40,353 nucleotides of DNA. Source: Mesorhizobium waimense. Its GTDB lineage: Bacteria; Pseudomonadota; Alphaproteobacteria; Rhizobiales; Rhizobiaceae. A program made the position numbers and the translations under genes. The stretch is from contig NZ_QZWZ01000052.1 in NCBI RefSeq assembly GCF_003601975.1, positions 1 through 40,353 of the forward strand. The letters are read 5' to 3'. Shown here in pieces: positions 1 to 7,981 of this stretch (its first letter is position 1; the number at the start of each line of letters is the position of its first letter). Under the pieces are notes generated by a model. It did no database searches and was not told where the DNA came from. It saw nothing but the letters and a program-made list of their open reading frames with translations.

Positions 1-67
1 AGCTTTCGCCGGCCTCGATCGCCACAACAACACGCTCACGAAGATCATTCGAAAGAGGTCGCGTCAT
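1..67 (-). CDS. IS630-type transposase, N-terminal fragment cut by window edge
   Basis: Reading leftwards from an ATG at 67 gives MTRPLSNDLRERVVVAIEAG followed by ES, after which the window ends. This is the characteristic N-terminus of rhizobial IS630-family transposases (start of the helix-turn-helix that binds the terminal repeat). Only about 22 residues are visible, so whether the element is intact cannot be said. The DNA from 68 to about 165 would hold the element's end; I could not define its terminal inverted repeat with confidence. Confidence 0.7.
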   Translation of the reverse strand, partial: MTRPLSNDLRERVVVAIEAGES

Positions 68-170
68 CCGATGCTGGCCTCCGATCCAGCCAGCATCTTG
101 AATCACAAATCAGCCAAAACGGGAATCCCCTCCGATTCTGTCAATGCCTGAACCGCTCTAGAGAACCCAA

Positions 171-188
171 GCCTGCCATTTGGCAGGC
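171..188 (-). terminator. hairpin downstream of the OmpA-like gene
   Basis: GCCTGCC and GGCAGGC form a perfect 7-bp stem around a 4-base loop, about 30 bases past the stop codon of the minus-strand OmpA-like gene. There is no strong T run after it, so it is a weak intrinsic terminator at best. The same GCCTGCC/GGCAGGC core recurs in the hairpin at 1515-1537. Confidence 0.35.
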
Positions 189-219
189 ATCGGCCGGCGA
201 ACGCCAGCGGTCCTATCGC

Positions 220-747
220 CTATTGCACGCTTAGCCGCATTTCGACCCTGCGGTTGACCGGGTCGTAGGGGTCGGGAACGCGCGGATTGGTCGCGCCAAG
301 GCCGACTGCCTTGACGCGTGCCGGCTCTATTCCGCTCGACAAAAGGAATGCCGTCACCGACTGAGCCCGCCGCTCCGACAGGCGATCGTTGTAGGCCGGC
401 GCGCCCGAAGCGTCGGTATAGCCTTCAACGACGAAATTGTGTGTCTTCAGGCGGTTGTCTTTCAGCGCCTTGGCGAATTCGCCGAGTTTGGCGCGTGCTT
501 CAGGCAACAGCTCGGCGGAATTCAGGTTGAAATTGATCAACATATCGAGACCGCTTGCCGCCGGCGCTTCGGTCTTGCTCTCGCATTGATCCTGGGCGCC
601 AACGCATATTCCACGCGACGCGCCCAGATCGGACGTCTTGGCGAAAAACTTGATGATGTCTTCCGACGACTGGACCGGGTCGGCAAGCGACGAACTCGAC
701 GCCGCCAGCGCTGCCGCCAGAATGAAGATCGAAATTTTTGCCCGCAT
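220..747 (-). CDS. OmpA family protein (peptidoglycan-binding, secreted)
   Basis: Encodes about 175 residues from the ATG at 747, which is preceded by GGAGG at good spacing; an in-frame extension to 831 lacks a ribosome site and is disfavoured. The protein starts with a cleavable signal peptide (MRAKISIFILAAALAASSSS, then LA) and has one OmpA_C domain over roughly residues 70-175, with the typical EGYTDASG, YNDRLSERRAQSV and NRRVE elements that bind diaminopimelate in peptidoglycan. It has no beta-barrel segment and no lipobox, so it is likely a periplasmic cell-wall anchor and not a porin. It is transcribed alone, and a CRP-like palindrome lies 64-79 bases upstream of the start. Confidence 0.85.
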   Translation of the reverse strand: MRAKISIFILAAALAASSSSLADPVQSSEDIIKFFAKTSDLGASRGICVGAQDQCESKTEAPAASGLDMLINFNLNSAELLPEARAKLGEFAKALKDNRLKTHNFVVEGYTDASGAPAYNDRLSERRAQSVTAFLLSSGIEPARVKAVGLGATNPRVPDPYDPVNRRVEMRLSVQ

Positions 748-810
748 TGCCGCCTCCAGTGCTGACGTCACGGATCGGAGCGCATCATCTCGCATCTGTT
801 GCGCGTGAGA

Positions 811-826
811 TGTGATCAATCTCACA
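811..826. promoter_or_regulatory. CRP/FNR-type palindrome TGTGA-N6-TCACA
   Basis: The sequence TGTGATCAATCTCACA is a perfect match to the classical TGTGA-N6-TCACA half-site arrangement of CRP. It sits inside a second inverted repeat, GTGAGAT-N7-ATCTCAC (805-825), and lies upstream of the minus-strand OmpA-like gene, at a distance suited to promoter control. Binding by a rhizobial CRP-family protein is inference; the palindrome itself is directly visible. Confidence 0.5.
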
Positions 827-1046
827 TCCAAATCACCCTGTGGCGACTGGCCAGACGCTGTAGCGGGAGATCATCCTTGCCCGCGAACAAGCGCCTTCTG
901 CGAAGGTGTTGGAGGCGAATATACACCATGCGGAATTGGCAGGCGAGTTGAACTTGACGCCTGCCGTCAGGCCGTTCCGCGCCTGCTTCCCCGATGGTTT
1001 CGAGGCAAAGCTTGCGATCGCGCTTGGTTGATTTCTCGGACGAAAT

Positions 1047-1454
1047 ATGCTGCTTGTCGCGCCCATGAAAAAGCTCTGCCTTATGGTGCTGGCGTCCATG
1101 ATGCTGGCGTGGCCGGCCAGCGCGATGGATAGCGCGCTACGCGCCGGCCTGCTGAAACTCGATCCACAGACCCGGCTCGAACAGCGTTGCGATGCAGAGG
1201 TGCTGGACCGGATTTCCCACGACGACCGCAAGTTCAAGGCGGATCGCGTCGTCGCCTACGCCTTCGCGACCCCGGAAATGGGCACCGACGCAATCAGAAG
1301 CCCAGGGGCTGCCTTTCGCAGCAAGGGCCAGTGGTATCGGCTGAAATTCAAGTGCCAGACCGCGCCGGACCATATGCAGGTGCTGCAGCTCCGCTACCGC
1401 ATCGGCGACGAAATTCCGCAGTCCGATTGGACGAAGTACAACCTCTACGACTAG
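1047..1454 (+). CDS. DUF930 domain-containing secreted protein
   Basis: Encodes 135 residues (129 if the second ATG at 1065 is used; neither start has a convincing Shine-Dalgarno). The N-terminus after MKKLCLMVLASMMLAWPASA is a clear signal peptide. The mature part carries the LEQRCDAEVLDRI segment and a C-terminal half with a second cysteine (FKCQTAP) typical of DUF930, a small exported family of unknown function found in rhizobia. The gene stands alone between the OmpA-like gene on the other strand and a hairpin at 1515-1537. No biochemical role can be inferred. Confidence 0.8.
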   Translation: MLLVAPMKKLCLMVLASMMLAWPASAMDSALRAGLLKLDPQTRLEQRCDAEVLDRISHDDRKFKADRVVAYAFATPEMGTDAIRSPGAAFRSKGQWYRLKFKCQTAPDHMQVLQLRYRIGDEIPQSDWTKYNLYD

Positions 1455-1514
1455 AATTCTCTAAGCCCGTTTCCCGGCATTTGCGGGCCTTTGGCGGCCT
1501 TCGGCGACAGTGCT

Positions 1515-1537
1515 GCCTGCCTTGTATCAAGGCAGGC
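1515..1537 (+). terminator. 10-bp perfect hairpin after the DUF930 gene
   Basis: GCCTGCCTTG and CAAGGCAGGC pair perfectly around a 3-base loop (TAT), 60 bases after the DUF930 stop codon. No long T run follows, so it may act as an inefficient terminator, an RNA 3'-end stabiliser or an operator for the downstream TerC gene. Its core matches the hairpin at 171-188. Confidence 0.4.
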
Positions 1538-1644
1538 GTTCGACATTGTCTCCTGCAATCCCTTGACGCGCACGAACCATACAAGTTAGGGCGTCTGGAT
1601 ATTCGACGACCGACACTCGGCGAACAGCAAAGGGCCTCCAGCCG

Positions 1645-2331
1645 ATGGAAATTTTCACCGCCGCAGGCCTCTCGGCCCTGCTCCAGGTCATCGCCATCGA
1701 CCTCGTACTTGCCGGCGATAACGCTATCGTTATCGGCCTTGCCGCAGCCGGCCTTCCCTCCGACCAGCGCAAGAAGGCGATTCTCGTCGGCATCGCGGCG
1801 GCCACCGTGCTTCGCATCTTCTTTGCCCTGATCACGCAGTGGCTGCTCGCCATCGGCCCCATGCTCCTCATCGCCGGCGGTTTGCTGCTACTTTGGGTGT
1901 GCTGGAAGATGTGGCGCGAGCTGCGTGTCACCCACGAGCAGGAACATGATGCGACGGAATCGCTGTCCAATGTCGACTACGACAAGGACGGAATGATTGG
2001 CAGCAAGGGACCGCGCAAGACCTTCGCCCAGGCGGCGTGGCAGATCGTCATTGCCGACGTTTCAATGTCGCTCGACAACGTCCTTGCAGTCGCAGGGGCG
2101 GCAATGGACCATCCGACGGTGCTGATCATCGGCCTGGCGCTGTCGATTGCACTCATGGGCTTCGCCGCTTCGTTTGTCGCAAGGCTCCTGCATAAGTACC
2201 GCTGGATTGCCTATATCGGCCTCCTGATCATCCTCTACGTCGCGGTGAAGATGTTTCTGGATGGTGCCGTGCAGCAGTTCCCCGAACAGTTTGCGTTCCT
2301 GGCGCCCTGGTTCGGACCGAGCCACCATTGA
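1645..2331 (+). CDS. TerC family integral membrane protein (YjbE-type, putative metal ion transport)
   Basis: Encodes 228 residues in the inner membrane with about six to seven hydrophobic helices. The two family repeats are visible: DLVLAGDNAIVIG near residue 15 and DVSMSLDNVLAVAG near residue 140; the Asp-Asn pairs are the conserved putative metal ligands of TerC proteins. A charged cytoplasmic loop (about residues 95-125, EQEHDATESLSNVDYDKDG) separates them. The length and loop match the YjbE subfamily, linked in other bacteria with manganese export; substrate here is inference. A yybP-ykoY riboswitch, common upstream of such genes, was looked for and not recognised in 1455-1644. Confidence 0.85.
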   Translation: MEIFTAAGLSALLQVIAIDLVLAGDNAIVIGLAAAGLPSDQRKKAILVGIAAATVLRIFFALITQWLLAIGPMLLIAGGLLLLWVCWKMWRELRVTHEQEHDATESLSNVDYDKDGMIGSKGPRKTFAQAAWQIVIADVSMSLDNVLAVAGAAMDHPTVLIIGLALSIALMGFAASFVARLLHKYRWIAYIGLLIILYVAVKMFLDGAVQQFPEQFAFLAPWFGPSHH

Positions 2332-2516
2332 GCCTGGTCGCCCTGCAGGGCGGTCGGCTCGCATCGTGCAAAGCCGTTCGCCGGTTTGCTTGACTGCGGA
2401 ACTGTGCTATTGCGCCGCGCAAATCAGGCTCCCGCGAGAGCCCAAAAGATCGATATGTATTGGGACTTCCGGGCCGGACCTCAGGGTTTCCGGCCCGCGT
2501 CCATTGGAAACCGCAA

Positions 2517-3833
2517 ATGTCCGCAGCCCCCCGCGTCAGTTTCGTCAGTCTTGGATGCCCGAAAGCCTTGGTGGATTCGGAACGCATCATCACGCGCCTG
2601 CGCGCCGAAGGTTACGAGATCGCGCGCAAGCATGACGGCGCCGATCTCGTCGTCGTCAACACCTGCGGCTTCCTCGATTCGGCTCGCGACGAGTCGCTCA
2701 ACGCCATCGGTTCCGCGCTGTCGGAAAATGGACGGGTCATCGTCACCGGTTGCCTCGGCGCCGAGCCCGATGTCATCCGCGAAAAGCACCCCAATGTCCT
2801 CGCCATCACCGGGCCGCAGGCCTATGAGAGCGTGATGGCGGCGGTGCACGAGGCGGCACCTCCGAGCCACGACCCCTATATCGATCTTCTGCCGCCGCAG
2901 GGTGTCAAGCTGACGCCGCGCCACTACGCCTATCTGAAAATTTCGGAGGGCTGCAACAATCGCTGCACCTTCTGCATCATTCCCGCACTACGTGGCGATC
3001 TCGTCTCGCGCCCGGCGGCCGACGTGCTGCGCGAGGCCGAGAAGTTGGCCAAGGCAGGCGTCAAGGAGATTCTCGTCATCTCGCAGGACACCAGCGCCTA
3101 CGGTATCGACATCAAGTACCAGACCAGCATGTTCGGCGACCGCGAGGTGCGGGCGAAGTTCCTGGACCTATCGGAGGAACTCGGCAAGTTCGGCATCTGG
3201 GTGCGCATGCACTATGTCTACCCCTACCCGCATGTCGCTGACGTCATCCCGCTGATGGCCGAGGGAAAAATCCTTCCTTATCTGGACATTCCGTTCCAGC
3301 ACGCCTCGCCGCAGGTGCTGAAGAACATGCGCCGGCCGGCACACGGCGAAAAGACGCTGGAGCGCATTCGCGGCTGGCGCGAGGTCTGCCCGGATCTCGC
3401 CATACGCTCGACCTTCATCGTCGGCTTTCCCGGCGAGACGGACGAGGATTTCGAGATGCTGCTCGACTGGCTGGACGAGGCCAAGATCGACCGTGCCGGC
3501 TGTTTCAAATACGAGCCGGTCAGGGGCGCGCGCTCCAACGATCTCGGCCTCGAACAGGTGCCGCAAGAGATCAAGGAAGCGCGCTGGCACCGCTTCATGC
3601 AGCGCCAGCAGAAGATCTCGGCGACGCAGCTCGCCAAGAAGGTCGGCAAGCGCCTGCCGGTGCTGATCGATGAGGCGCATGGCACGTCTGCCAAGGGCCG
3701 CACCAAATACGATGCGCCGGAGATCGACGGTTCGGTGCATATCCAGTCGCGCCGTCCGCTGCGCGCCGGCGACCTCGTCACCGTCAAGATCGACCGAGCC
3801 GATGCCTATGACCTCTATGGCTCGGCGGTTTAG
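2517..3833 (+). CDS. rimO: ribosomal protein S12 methylthiotransferase RimO
   Basis: Radical-SAM enzyme that adds a methylthio group to an aspartate of ribosomal protein S12. The chosen ATG (438 residues) begins MSAAPRVSFVSLGCPKALVD, as in the family; an upstream in-frame ATG at 2460 gives a non-conserved extension. The N-terminal UPF0004 domain has cluster cysteines near 14, 50 and 79; the radical-SAM motif CNNRCTFC supplies Cys146, Cys150 and Cys153; a TRAM domain closes the protein (SVHIQSRRPLRAGDLVTVKI). All key residues are present, so it should be active. It is followed by a hairpin terminator and, 800 bases on, by a diverged copy of its own last 16 codons (4640-4688). Confidence 0.96.
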   Translation: MSAAPRVSFVSLGCPKALVDSERIITRLRAEGYEIARKHDGADLVVVNTCGFLDSARDESLNAIGSALSENGRVIVTGCLGAEPDVIREKHPNVLAITGPQAYESVMAAVHEAAPPSHDPYIDLLPPQGVKLTPRHYAYLKISEGCNNRCTFCIIPALRGDLVSRPAADVLREAEKLAKAGVKEILVISQDTSAYGIDIKYQTSMFGDREVRAKFLDLSEELGKFGIWVRMHYVYPYPHVADVIPLMAEGKILPYLDIPFQHASPQVLKNMRRPAHGEKTLERIRGWREVCPDLAIRSTFIVGFPGETDEDFEMLLDWLDEAKIDRAGCFKYEPVRGARSNDLGLEQVPQEIKEARWHRFMQRQQKISATQLAKKVGKRLPVLIDEAHGTSAKGRTKYDAPEIDGSVHIQSRRPLRAGDLVTVKIDRADAYDLYGSAV

Positions 3834-3929
3834 AATCAACATTTTCGAACCGGCAATATGAATCCGGATCAGGATCTACGGTGGGCCGGTGCGGTTCACC
3901 ACTTCCCTGCGAGGCCGGAAGCCGCCGAA

Positions 3930-3959
3930 AGGGCGCCTCCCCGGCGCCTTCAGATTTTT
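3930..3959. terminator. terminator between rimO and the convergent unknown gene
   Basis: GGCGCC (3932-3937) pairs with GGCGCC (3943-3948) around TCCCC, extended by two flanking pairs, and is followed by a short T run (ATTTTT, 3954-3959). It lies between the convergent rimO and 3993-4436 genes and probably stops rimO transcription. Confidence 0.6.
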
Positions 3960-3992
3960 GGCACACCCCTCGGTAGTCTGTGTTGCGTTTCG

Positions 3993-4436
3993 TCAGAGCT
4001 TCACCGCCTCGATTGCAGCCAGGGACCGATCGATCACCTGATCGAGGGTCTTGTCCAGTCGCAAGCCCGTCGACTCGGCCGCGACTACCGACAGGCGTGC
4101 GGCAAATCCTAAATGATAGTCCACGAACCAATCGGGTCGCGGCTCCGGATCTGGAAATGGCCCCCACCACGGGGGAAGCTTCGGTATCTTCTGTCGCGTC
4201 GGGCACCAATCGTCAAGGTCGCTCAACAACGCTTGCATATCGAGCCCGCCTCGCTCGGCGAACCACGCGCAGCGGACGAATTCGTCGGCGATCGCGGCGC
4301 CCAGTTCGTGAGGCGGGAGCGGCTGAGGATTGAGTGCGATTTGCACAAGCCGCCCCTGTGGTCCGCGCGGGATGACGTCGTAGATGGCGGGAATGCGTTT
4401 CCCGATGATCGCTAAGAGTTTTTTGTTCAATTGCAT
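3993..4436 (-). CDS. conserved hypothetical protein with LNPQPLPP motif
   Basis: Encodes 147 residues with no signal peptide or membrane helix. The start at 4436 is preceded by a strong GGGGGAAG ribosome site. The most recognisable piece is IALNPQPLPPHELG near residues 33-46, a short proline motif seen in scattered uncharacterised bacterial proteins; a tryptophan/proline-rich patch (PPWWGPFPDPEPRPDWF) follows near residue 88. I do not recognise a fold or function. The gene lies in the 806-base stretch between rimO and the second rimO 3' end, so it is likely to have arrived with that insertion. Confidence 0.7.
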   Translation of the reverse strand: MQLNKKLLAIIGKRIPAIYDVIPRGPQGRLVQIALNPQPLPPHELGAAIADEFVRCAWFAERGGLDMQALLSDLDDWCPTRQKIPKLPPWWGPFPDPEPRPDWFVDYHLGFAARLSVVAAESTGLRLDKTLDQVIDRSLAAIEAVKL

Positions 4437-4798
4437 GAGACTTCCCCCTGCTGACGCTTGTCACGCCGGCCGATTTAATCCGGGCCGCGTAATCAGCATG
4501 GAAGCAAAAGCCATTGAAGTATGTGAAGGCGGTCACGGAGCCGTGTCATTGCGCCTGGGGCGCGAAGACATGGAACGCACAAAAACGGCCGGCGCCAGGC
4601 GGGCCTCAAACACTTGGCGAAAGACCGTCGAGCGATCCTTCAAGATCGACCGCGCGACGCCTGCGACCTCTACGGCTCGGCTGTCTGACGTCGTTTCAAC
4701 CTCGCCGCATTTACTGCAACCGGCGATAGTTTCGGCGCCTTAACCCATTCAGCCGCGATCCGCATTAATGGTTTCAAACTGTCAATGCGGGGGTTCGC
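4437..4798. other. gene-poor stretch between the unknown gene and the acyltransferase
   Basis: No convincing gene is present. The stretch must contain the promoter of the minus-strand gene ending upstream at 4436 and that of the acyltransferase, but I saw no clear promoter boxes. Its notable content is the rimO 3'-end remnant at 4640-4688. Confidence 0.6.
4640..4688 (+). pseudogene. remnant second copy of the rimO 3' end
   Basis: This stretch aligns with rimO 3784-3833, reading K-I-D-R then, after one deleted base, D-A-C-D-L-Y-G-S-A-V-stop, against KIDRADAYDLYGSAV-stop in rimO. Of the differences, nearly all are in third codon positions (CGA/CGC, GAT/GAC, TAT/TAC, GCG/GCT, GTT/GTC, stop TAG/TGA), and one (TAT to TGC) changes an amino acid. 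The pattern shows that this end diverged while it was still coding, in another lineage or before the insertion, and only later lost a base. Similarity upstream of 4640 is not evident. Confidence 0.8.
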
Positions 4799-5899
4799 AT
4801 GCACGTCAAACCGGCGCGGCAGGACTATATCGCGACGCTGGACCTGCTGAGGCTGGCGGCGGCGCAGGCTGTCGTCATCTTCCACTATTTCTTTCGCGGC
4901 GCGGCCTCCGGCGGCGCTCTCGTCGAGGGCTATCCGCTGGTAGCGACACTCGCCATCTACGGCTATCTTGGCGTCAATCTGTTCTTTCTGATCAGTGGCT
5001 TCGTCATCGCCTGGTCGGCGGAAGGCCGCAACTGGGAGCAGTTTGCGATGGCGCGCTTTGTGCGTCTCTATCCGGGCTTCCTCACTTGCATGACGATCAC
5101 CTTCATCGTCGTCGCCTCGGTCGGTGCCCCTCTGTTTTCAATCTCCTTCGCGCAATATGCAGCCAATCTGTCCATGTTTGCGCCGGCCTTCGGCCAGCCG
5201 TTCATGGACGGCGTCTACTGGTCGATCGTCCTTGAACTGGTGTTCTATGGATGGGTGACGCTCGCTCTGTTCACGGGCGTCTTCCAGAAACGCAAGCTGC
5301 AGTTGATCTTCATCTGGCTGGCAATCTCGGCGTTGAACGAGTTCTTCATCGGTAGTCGCGCAATAAGGATGCTGTTGATCACCGAGTTCGGCCCGTTCTT
5401 CGCCGCCGGCGTGCTGGTCCACCATATCCATGCGCATGGTCGTTCACAGGTAGCCCTGCTGCTGCTCGCAGCCTCCTTCCTGCTATCCTGCGGCACGGTA
5501 TCGGTGACTCGGGACTGGATGCTGAACGAATATGGCCTTGCCGTTTCGCAGCCCCATCTCGTGATCGCCAATTTCGCGATGCATGCCATGCTGATCTGCG
5601 GCGTTCTGCTGCGCAGCCATGTCCAGCCATCCGCGCTGACGCTGGCGCTGGGCGGGTTGACCTATCCGCTCTACCTTCTGCATCAAAACATCGGCTATCT
5701 CGCGATCAATGCCGCCGGACCACTGGTCGGCAAATGGGCCGCCGCTTTTGGCTGCGTTGCACTCATGCTCTTTGTTTCATGGGCGATCTGGCGCTATGTC
5801 GAGCGGCCGGTCCAACGCATGCTCATGACCTGGCTTGGCCGCGCGGTTGAGGTTACGCTGGCGCGATTTCGTCGCGCCTCTGCGCAAGCCGCCGAATAA
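4799..5899 (+). CDS. acyltransferase family 3 (OafA/YrhL-type) membrane protein
   Basis: Encodes 366 residues with about ten membrane helices, placed in the inner membrane. Family marks are the LDLLRLAAAQAVVIFHYF segment near residue 15, which carries the conserved Arg and His of the active site, the LGVNLFFLISGFVIAW helix and the ARFVRLYPGF motif. Members O-acylate sugars of lipopolysaccharide, capsule, Nod factor or glucans; the acceptor here cannot be told. The start ATG at 4799 follows a GGGGG run. The gene stands alone and ends at a strong bidirectional terminator. Confidence 0.9.
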   Translation: MHVKPARQDYIATLDLLRLAAAQAVVIFHYFFRGAASGGALVEGYPLVATLAIYGYLGVNLFFLISGFVIAWSAEGRNWEQFAMARFVRLYPGFLTCMTITFIVVASVGAPLFSISFAQYAANLSMFAPAFGQPFMDGVYWSIVLELVFYGWVTLALFTGVFQKRKLQLIFIWLAISALNEFFIGSRAIRMLLITEFGPFFAAGVLVHHIHAHGRSQVALLLLAASFLLSCGTVSVTRDWMLNEYGLAVSQPHLVIANFAMHAMLICGVLLRSHVQPSALTLALGGLTYPLYLLHQNIGYLAINAAGPLVGKWAAAFGCVALMLFVSWAIWRYVERPVQRMLMTWLGRAVEVTLARFRRASAQAAE

Positions 5900-5925
5900 A
5901 AAGGGCGCCTCGCGGCGCCCTTTTT
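5898..5925. terminator. strong bidirectional terminator
   Basis: AAAAAGGGCGCC pairs perfectly with GGCGCCCTTTTT around TCGC, giving a 12-bp stem with A and T runs on both sides. It lies between the convergent acyltransferase and BMP operon and should stop both. Confidence 0.9.
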
Positions 5926-5943
5926 GTTTGATTTTTCCGATGC

Positions 5944-7011
5944 TTACTGCGGCAGCTTGTCGTCGACGCCCTTGACGTAGAAATTCATGCCGAGCAGCGT
6001 ACCGTCATCGGCGACTTCGCCGTCCTTCAGCCACGGCGTGCCGTCCTGCTTAGCGATCGGCCCGGTGAAGGGGTTCCAGCCGTCGGCGATCTTCTTCGTG
6101 GTCGCCTCGGCCATCGCCTTCACGTCGTCGGGCATGTTGGTGAATGGAGCCAGCTTGACGGCGCCGTCCTTGATGCCCAGCCAGACATTGCCCGGCTTCC
6201 AGGTGCCGTCGAGCGCGGCCTGGACCCGGCTGATGTAGTACGGACCCCAATCGTCGGTGAGCGAGGTCAGCTGCGCCTTGGGCGCGAACTTGATCATGTC
6301 CGAAGACTGGCCAAAGCCATGTAGGCCACGCTCTTCGGCCACTTGCAGGGCGGCGGTGGAATCGGTGTGCTGGACAATGATGTCGGCACCCTGGTCGAAC
6401 AGCGCCTTGGCGGCGTCGGCTTCCTTGCCGGGATCGAACCAGGAATTGACCCAGACGATCTTGGCCTTAAAGTTCGGGTTGATCGACTGCGCGCCGAGCA
6501 TGAAGGAGTTGATGCCCATTACCACTTCGGGGATCGGGAAGGAAACGATGTAGCCGGCTACACCGGCCTTCGATTCCTTGGCGGCGATCTGGCCGAGCAC
6601 ATAGCGGCCTTCGTAGAAGCGCGCATTGTAGATGCCGAGATTGTCGCCGGTCTTGTAGCCGGTGGCGTGCTCGAACATCACCTTGGGGAATTTCTTGGCA
6701 ACCTTCACTTCCGGATCCATGAAGCCGAAGGAGGTGCCGAAGATAAGCTTGCAGCCTTCGCGCGCCAGGCGCTCGAAAGCGCGGTCGGCATCGGGACCTT
6801 CCGAGACGTTCTCGAGATAGGCGGTCTCGACCTTGTCACCGAGCGCCTTCTCCACTTCGAGGCGGCCTTGGTCATGCTGGTAGGAATAGCCGAAGTCGCC
6901 GATCGGGCCGGTATAAACCCAGCAGGCCTTGAACTTGTCCGCGGCCTCGGCGGTTACCGCCAGCGACATGGCGGCAGTCGTGGTCATCAGGGCAATAAGC
7001 AGTTTTTTCAT
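5944..7011 (-). CDS. BMP family ABC transporter substrate-binding protein
   Basis: Encodes 355 residues beginning with a Sec signal peptide (MKKLLIALMTTTAAMSLAVT, then AEA). The mature part is a basic membrane protein/Med-type periplasmic binding fold, starting FKACWVYTGPIGDFGYSYQHDQG, with DRAFERLAREGCKLIFGTSFG and DIIVQHTDSTAAL as family signatures. Homologues with this gene arrangement bind purine nucleosides or related bases; the ligand here is inference. A ribosome site (AGAGG) precedes the start. It is the last gene of the ATPase-permease-permease-binding protein run, 49 bases after the second permease, so it may also have its own promoter for higher expression. Confidence 0.93.
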   Translation of the reverse strand: MKKLLIALMTTTAAMSLAVTAEAADKFKACWVYTGPIGDFGYSYQHDQGRLEVEKALGDKVETAYLENVSEGPDADRAFERLAREGCKLIFGTSFGFMDPEVKVAKKFPKVMFEHATGYKTGDNLGIYNARFYEGRYVLGQIAAKESKAGVAGYIVSFPIPEVVMGINSFMLGAQSINPNFKAKIVWVNSWFDPGKEADAAKALFDQGADIIVQHTDSTAALQVAEERGLHGFGQSSDMIKFAPKAQLTSLTDDWGPYYISRVQAALDGTWKPGNVWLGIKDGAVKLAPFTNMPDDVKAMAEATTKKIADGWNPFTGPIAKQDGTPWLKDGEVADDGTLLGMNFYVKGVDDKLPQ

Positions 7012-7060
7012 TGTGTTACCTCTCTGAGTTAAGCCTTGGAGCTTCCCGTCTTTGTTATTG

Positions 7061-7981
7061 TCAACGATCCGGAACGAATGGCTGCCCCAAGGAAGCCGGC
7101 GTGTTCATCATCGTCAGACGCTTGTTGCGCGAGATTAGAACGAGAACCACGACAGTTGCCAGATAGGGCAGCGAAGAAAGCAGTTGCGAAGGCACCGGAA
7201 TGCCGAAAGCCTGTGCATGAAGCTGGCCGATCCAGACGGCGCCGAAGATGTAGGCGCCGGCCAGCACCCGCCATGGCCGCCAGGAGGCGAAGACGACCAG
7301 GGCCAGCGCGATCCAGCCGCGTCCAGCGGCCATGTTCTCAACCCATTGCGGTGTGTAGACCAGCGACAAGTGGCCGCCGGCAAGGCCGGCGCAGGCGCCG
7401 CCGAAGATCACTGCGAGATAGCGGTAGCGGATGACCTTGATGCCAAGCGCATGCGCCGACGTGTGGCTGTCGCCGATCGAGCGGAGCGTCAGTCCGGTGC
7501 GGGTCTTGAACAGGAACCACATGACGGCGGCGGTCAGCGCGATCGAGATGTAGAAGATCGGGTCCTGGCCAAACAGCAGCCTGCCGATGACCGGGATTGA
7601 CGTCAGGCCGGGAATGTCGAGGTTGGGCAGTCGCTCGCCGGGCTGGCCGACGAAGCTGGTTCCCATCATGCCGGACAGTCCGAGGCCGAGCAGCGTCAGC
7701 GACAGGCCGGTCGCCACCTGGTTGGTGGCTAAAGACAGCGTCATGACGGCAAACAGCAGCGAGAACACGGCGCCCATGGCGACCGCCGCGAGCAGCCCGA
7801 TCCATGGCGATCCGGTGAGGTAGCCGGCGCCAAAGCCGCCGACCGCACCCATGATCATCATGCCTTCGACGCCGAGATTGAGCACGCCGGAGCGTTCGAC
7901 TACCAGTTCGCCGATCGCTGCGATCAGCAGCGGCGTGGCCGCCGTGGCGATGGTCAAAAGGATGTTGACGGTGATGTCCAT
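7061..7981 (-). CDS. ABC transporter permease (BMP/nucleoside type), second subunit
   Basis: Encodes 306 residues from the ATG at 7981 (MDITVNILLTIATAATPLLI). An open frame continues far upstream but only as the shadow of the previous gene. The protein has about eight to nine helices and the BPD_transp_2 signature GVLNLGVEGMMIMGAV near residue 30, as in YufQ/NupC-type permeases. The start overlaps the stop of the first permease by one base (TGATG), so the two are translationally coupled. With its partner it forms the membrane channel of the BMP importer. Confidence 0.92.
   Translation of the reverse strand: MDITVNILLTIATAATPLLIAAIGELVVERSGVLNLGVEGMMIMGAVGGFGAGYLTGSPWIGLLAAVAMGAVFSLLFAVMTLSLATNQVATGLSLTLLGLGLSGMMGTSFVGQPGERLPNLDIPGLTSIPVIGRLLFGQDPIFYISIALTAAVMWFLFKTRTGLTLRSIGDSHTSAHALGIKVIRYRYLAVIFGGACAGLAGGHLSLVYTPQWVENMAAGRGWIALALVVFASWRPWRVLAGAYIFGAVWIGQLHAQAFGIPVPSQLLSSLPYLATVVVLVLISRNKRLTMMNTPASLGQPFVPDR

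Noticed and set aside
1455..1644. yybP-ykoY manganese riboswitch before the TerC/YjbE gene
   Set aside because: Such riboswitches are common upstream of TerC-type genes, but the conserved sequence elements I know were not found here.
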